Positions 33,288-35,005 of a stretch of 35,005 bases of DNA are shown piece after piece. The notes under the pieces were generated by a model that saw only the letters and a list, made by a program, of their open reading frames with translations, did not search any database and was not told where the DNA came from. The DNA comes from Phocaeicola_A sp964432715. GTDB lineage: Bacteria > Bacteroidota > Bacteroidia > Bacteroidales > Bacteroidaceae. How positions within the stretch are numbered: the stretch's first letter is position 1; each line of letters begins with the position of its first letter. Location: the NCBI GenBank assembly GCA_964432715.1, contig CAYSOW010000008.1, forward strand, positions 1 to 35,005, read 5' to 3'. The position numbers were made by a program, and so were the translations under genes.

Positions 33288-33985
33288 GGGCGGCCTCCTT
33301 TCTTATTGTTATCGTAGCCGTTCCCCAACAGCCACACCAGCGACACCTCCGCCTTGGTAGGTCCCACCCAATGCAATCGCTTCGTCTCCTGCCACACATA
33401 GTGTACATCCACCGACTTATACTTATAATAGTCACTGCGGAAGTAGCCCAGACCAAGCGTAAAGTCGAGGTTCAGACGTCGACCAATGGGAAGAGCGAAG
33501 CCATACTCCACCCCCACGTTACGCGACGGATGCTCAAGCAACCCACCGTGGGTACGTCCACCCAAATATCCTCTCTTCGACGAGAGCATCACATCATAGG
33601 TAAGCGCCTCAGCATAGACACCCACGTGGTGACCGGTCAGCGGTTTGTCCCCACCGAACCAACGGCGCACATTCAGATCGACACCAAACACACGCCAATA
33701 ACGATTATTTTCATGGCAAGTCCACCAAACCCAAGCCAGATTAGAGCCAACGCTCCAATGTTCACCCAGCGCAAACTCCAAGCCTACGTTGGGAATCACA
33801 GCAGCATCATAAAGCAGGTTGGTGCGTACATTCATGTAGAGCGGGCGTGAAGAGACGGGGGCAATGCTACCCTGCGTCACAGACACTGTATCAGCAGGCA
33901 AGGCCCAAGGTTCTTCGGGAGTGTGGGCTGACGCCCCAAGGGCGACGAAGGCCATTGTTCCTATAAAAATCAGGATCTTGTTCAT
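33284..33985 (-). CDS. DUF3575 outer-membrane-like protein of the fimbrial operon
   Basis: A 233-aa exported protein with signal peptide MNKILIFIGTMAFVALGASA. The remainder shows alternating beta strands and aromatic residues typical of a small beta-barrel: NVRTNLLYDAAVIPNVGLEF, LNVRRWFGGDKPLTGHHVGVY and NVGVEYGFALPIGRRLNLDF, matching DUF3575. The start at 33985 is chosen because it begins the signal peptide; upstream in-frame codons to 34165 lack similarity. DUF3575 proteins accompany fimbrillin loci in Bacteroidales and may be assembly or anchoring components in the outer membrane. It is the first gene of the operon, behind a leader of about 285 bases. Confidence 0.82.
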   Translation of the reverse strand: MNKILIFIGTMAFVALGASAHTPEEPWALPADTVSVTQGSIAPVSSRPLYMNVRTNLLYDAAVIPNVGLEFALGEHWSVGSNLAWVWWTCHENNRYWRVFGVDLNVRRWFGGDKPLTGHHVGVYAEALTYDVMLSSKRGYLGGRTHGGLLEHPSRNVGVEYGFALPIGRRLNLDFTLGLGYFRSDYYKYKSVDVHYVWQETKRLHWVGPTKAEVSLVWLLGNGYDNNKKGGRP

Positions 33986-34271
33986 TGGATATAGATTTAA
34001 TACGTTAATATTTGACGTGTAACAAAGACGATCGATGGTAGACGTAGTTTTCCGTCGTTTGGGGAGTGTAGTAGCTCCTCTTAGCCACACATTTGCGTGA
34101 GGGAATCGCGTTGGGTGAAAATCCAGCGTCATGAAGCGACCTATCGCTTCGGAAGAGATGTTCATTCATCATTGCGTTCATGAGTCTAGTTTTTTTACAT
34201 AGTTATATATTAAGTCATAACACTAAAAGCGTTGTTACATCACAAGCACGTTCTAGTTATTTTGTGTTTTA
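33986..34271 (-). promoter_or_regulatory. Long leader of the fimbrial operon
   Basis: If transcription starts near 34272, the mRNA has about 285 untranslated bases. It contains a perfect 7-bp hairpin (GAAGCGA, CCTA loop, TCGCTTC, 34133-34150). It also holds a 58-codon open frame on the minus strand (34181 to 34005) starting MNAMMNEHLF. That frame has atypical Arg codons (CGA, AGG) and no recognisable similarity, so it is not called as a gene. Confidence 0.4.
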
Positions 34272-34286
34272 GGACGTGCAAATGTA
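34246..34286 (-). promoter_or_regulatory. Fimbrial operon promoter with overlapping dyad
   Basis: Minus-strand TACATTTG (34286-34279) is a -7 element. Directly downstream, GCACGTTCTA (34246-34255) and TAGGACGTGC (34270-34279) form an inverted repeat with one mismatch and a 14-bp centre, covering the expected start site. The -33 region is poor, which would fit a promoter needing an activator. Confidence 0.55.
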
Positions 34287-34320
34287 TAAAACTTTTACGC
34301 CCGCTATTCCTAAATCTTAT

Positions 34321-34342
34321 GTAGTTTAGCTAACGTAGTTTA
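34321..34342 (-). repeat. Direct repeat upstream of fimbrial promoter
   Basis: GTAGTTTA occurs at 34321-34328 and 34335-34342 (TAAACTAC twice on the minus strand, 6-bp spacer). Relative to the minus-strand promoter it lies at about -49 to -70, a usual position for activator binding. Confidence 0.4.
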
Positions 34343-34437
34343 AATTTTCAGGTTTTTTAAATCTAGGAAGATATTTTTCGATTGCGATTCCAATTTCAAT
34401 AAATTTAAAGGAGATATGTAAAAAAAGAGCATTTTTC

Positions 34438-34468
34438 TTGGTTCGTTTAATTATAATCCATAAGTTTG
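34438..34468 (+). promoter_or_regulatory. DUF5684 gene promoter
   Basis: TTG (34438-34440), a 20-bp spacer and TAAGTTTG (34461-34468) fit the Bacteroidetes promoter. Transcription should begin near 34475. Confidence 0.65.
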
Positions 34469-34478
34469 CAGGGAGATA

Positions 34479-34501
34479 GGCTTTTACATCACGTAAAAGC
34501 C
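34479..34501 (+). promoter_or_regulatory. Perfect hairpin at the 5' end of the DUF5684 transcript
   Basis: GGCTTTTAC (34479-34487) pairs perfectly with GTAAAAGCC (34493-34501) around an ATCAC loop, within about 5 bases of the predicted start and 36 bp before the ATG. It may stabilise the mRNA or be an operator; no T-tract follows. Confidence 0.5.
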
Positions 34502-34536
34502 ATTAACTTTAGTATTAATCTTAAAAACATTTCACT

Positions 34537-34938
34537 ATGAACGACAACTTCGATTTTTTAGGTTCATTTCTTTCTTCTTTTGGAGTAGTGCTTATCATCA
34601 TTGCCATCTTCGCCATTGTAATTTACTGGAAGGTGTTTGAGAAAGCAAATCGTCCCGGATGGGCAGCTATCATCCCCATCTACAACACCATCGTGACGCT
34701 TCAAGTAGCAGGCCTTTCGCCCTGGCTCGTCCTGGTACTTCTTGCATCCATCATTCCTTTTGTAGGAACAATCGTGTTGCTTATCTTTAACATCTACGTT
34801 TCAATCAAATTGGCACAAGCATTCGGTAAAAGCGCATTGTTCGGAATTGGCATCGCATTCCTCCCAATCATCTTCGTAGCGATCCTTGCTTTTGGAGACG
34901 CTAAATATCAGTTGGGAAACAACGAGCAATCATTCTAA
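34537..34938 (+). CDS. DUF5684 small membrane protein
   Basis: A 133-aa inner-membrane protein with four hydrophobic helices: about residues 10-31 (SSFGVVLIIIAIFAIVIYW), 60-90 in two stretches (PWLVLVLLASIIPFVGTIVLLIF), and 100-120 (ALFGIGIAFLPIIFVAILAF). The loop after helix 1 reads WKVFEKANRPGWAAIIPIYN, the signature of the DUF5684 family. No function is established for the family. The gene is transcribed alone, divergent from the fimbrial operon. The 67 bp to the window's right edge show nothing further. Confidence 0.85.
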   Translation: MNDNFDFLGSFLSSFGVVLIIIAIFAIVIYWKVFEKANRPGWAAIIPIYNTIVTLQVAGLSPWLVLVLLASIIPFVGTIVLLIFNIYVSIKLAQAFGKSALFGIGIAFLPIIFVAILAFGDAKYQLGNNEQSF

Positions 34939-35005
34939 TTGACCCATGAAGCATGAAGGCAGGGTGGAGAGATGAAAGGAAGCCTCAACAAAGTGACCCT
35001 TCATA

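Noticed and set aside
33986..34165. A 60-residue N-terminal extension of the DUF3575 protein
   Set aside because: The signal peptide begins at the Met at 33985; the extension has no similarity and would place a signal peptide inside the protein.
34246..34279. Invertible promoter for phase variation of the fimbrial operon
   Set aside because: The inverted-repeat arms are only 10 bp and 14 bp apart, too close to invert a promoter, and no recombinase gene lies in the window.

Overview
The window is chromosomal DNA from a member of the order Bacteroidales, most likely the Bacteroides/Phocaeicola group. Four things point there. Most transcription units start at a Bacteroidetes-type promoter (TTTG, about 19-20 bp, then TAnnTTTG) and few genes have a strong Shine-Dalgarno. 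The arabinose genes are headed by a Nudix-type AraR regulator. The trp genes are ordered trpB-E-G-D-C-F-A. The right end carries fimbrillin, DUF3575 and DUF5119 lipoprotein genes. The sequence is a scaffold: five runs of exactly 100 N (1120-1219, 12137-12236, 14772-14871, 17000-17099, 19385-19484) are gaps. The split ssb gene shows that 100 is a placeholder and not a real length.

Layout. (1) 1-7025: arabinose utilisation plus the non-oxidative pentose phosphate steps: end of araR, araD, gap, araA, araB-like kinase, transketolase and rpiB, closed by a strong terminator. Together they convert L-arabinose to xylulose-5-P and feed it into glycolytic intermediates. (2) 7076-8598: a seven-unit degenerate 22-bp tandem repeat, a DUF308 membrane protein, an AT-rich divergent control region with a 13-bp-arm palindrome, and a histidine phosphatase. 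(3) 8634-15806: the tryptophan operon. It has a textbook Bacteroidetes promoter, a 19-codon leader peptide with three consecutive Trp codons (WWWCC) and an intrinsic terminator whose 3' arm can alternatively pair with the leader stop-codon region. This is a ribosome-mediated attenuator.

(4) 15904-20698: L-asparaginase I on the plus strand, then a minus-strand block of mutY, ssb, gldE-like CBS transporter and a phosphopantetheinyl transferase. (5) 20805-23016: HU, a 29-aa COX24/mS38-like basic protein, and RNase G. (6) 23069-28789: housekeeping genes: rhamnose mutarotase-like protein, glucosaminidase with LysM repeats, cytidine deaminase, dnaJ, grpE, and an ABC-F ATPase whose second nucleotide site looks dead. 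(7) 28798-34342: a probable type V pilus (fimbrillin) locus on the minus strand: DUF3575 protein, DUF5119 lipoprotein, a 355-aa fimbrillin and a 719-aa multidomain fimbrillin-like lipoprotein. It has a long leader, a dyad at the transcription start and an upstream direct repeat. (8) 34438-34938: a small DUF5684 membrane protein with its own promoter and a 5' hairpin.

The most rewarding parts are the trp attenuator and the uncharacterised control region and gene set of the fimbrial locus. No rRNA, tRNA, CRISPR array, insertion sequence or phage gene was seen.
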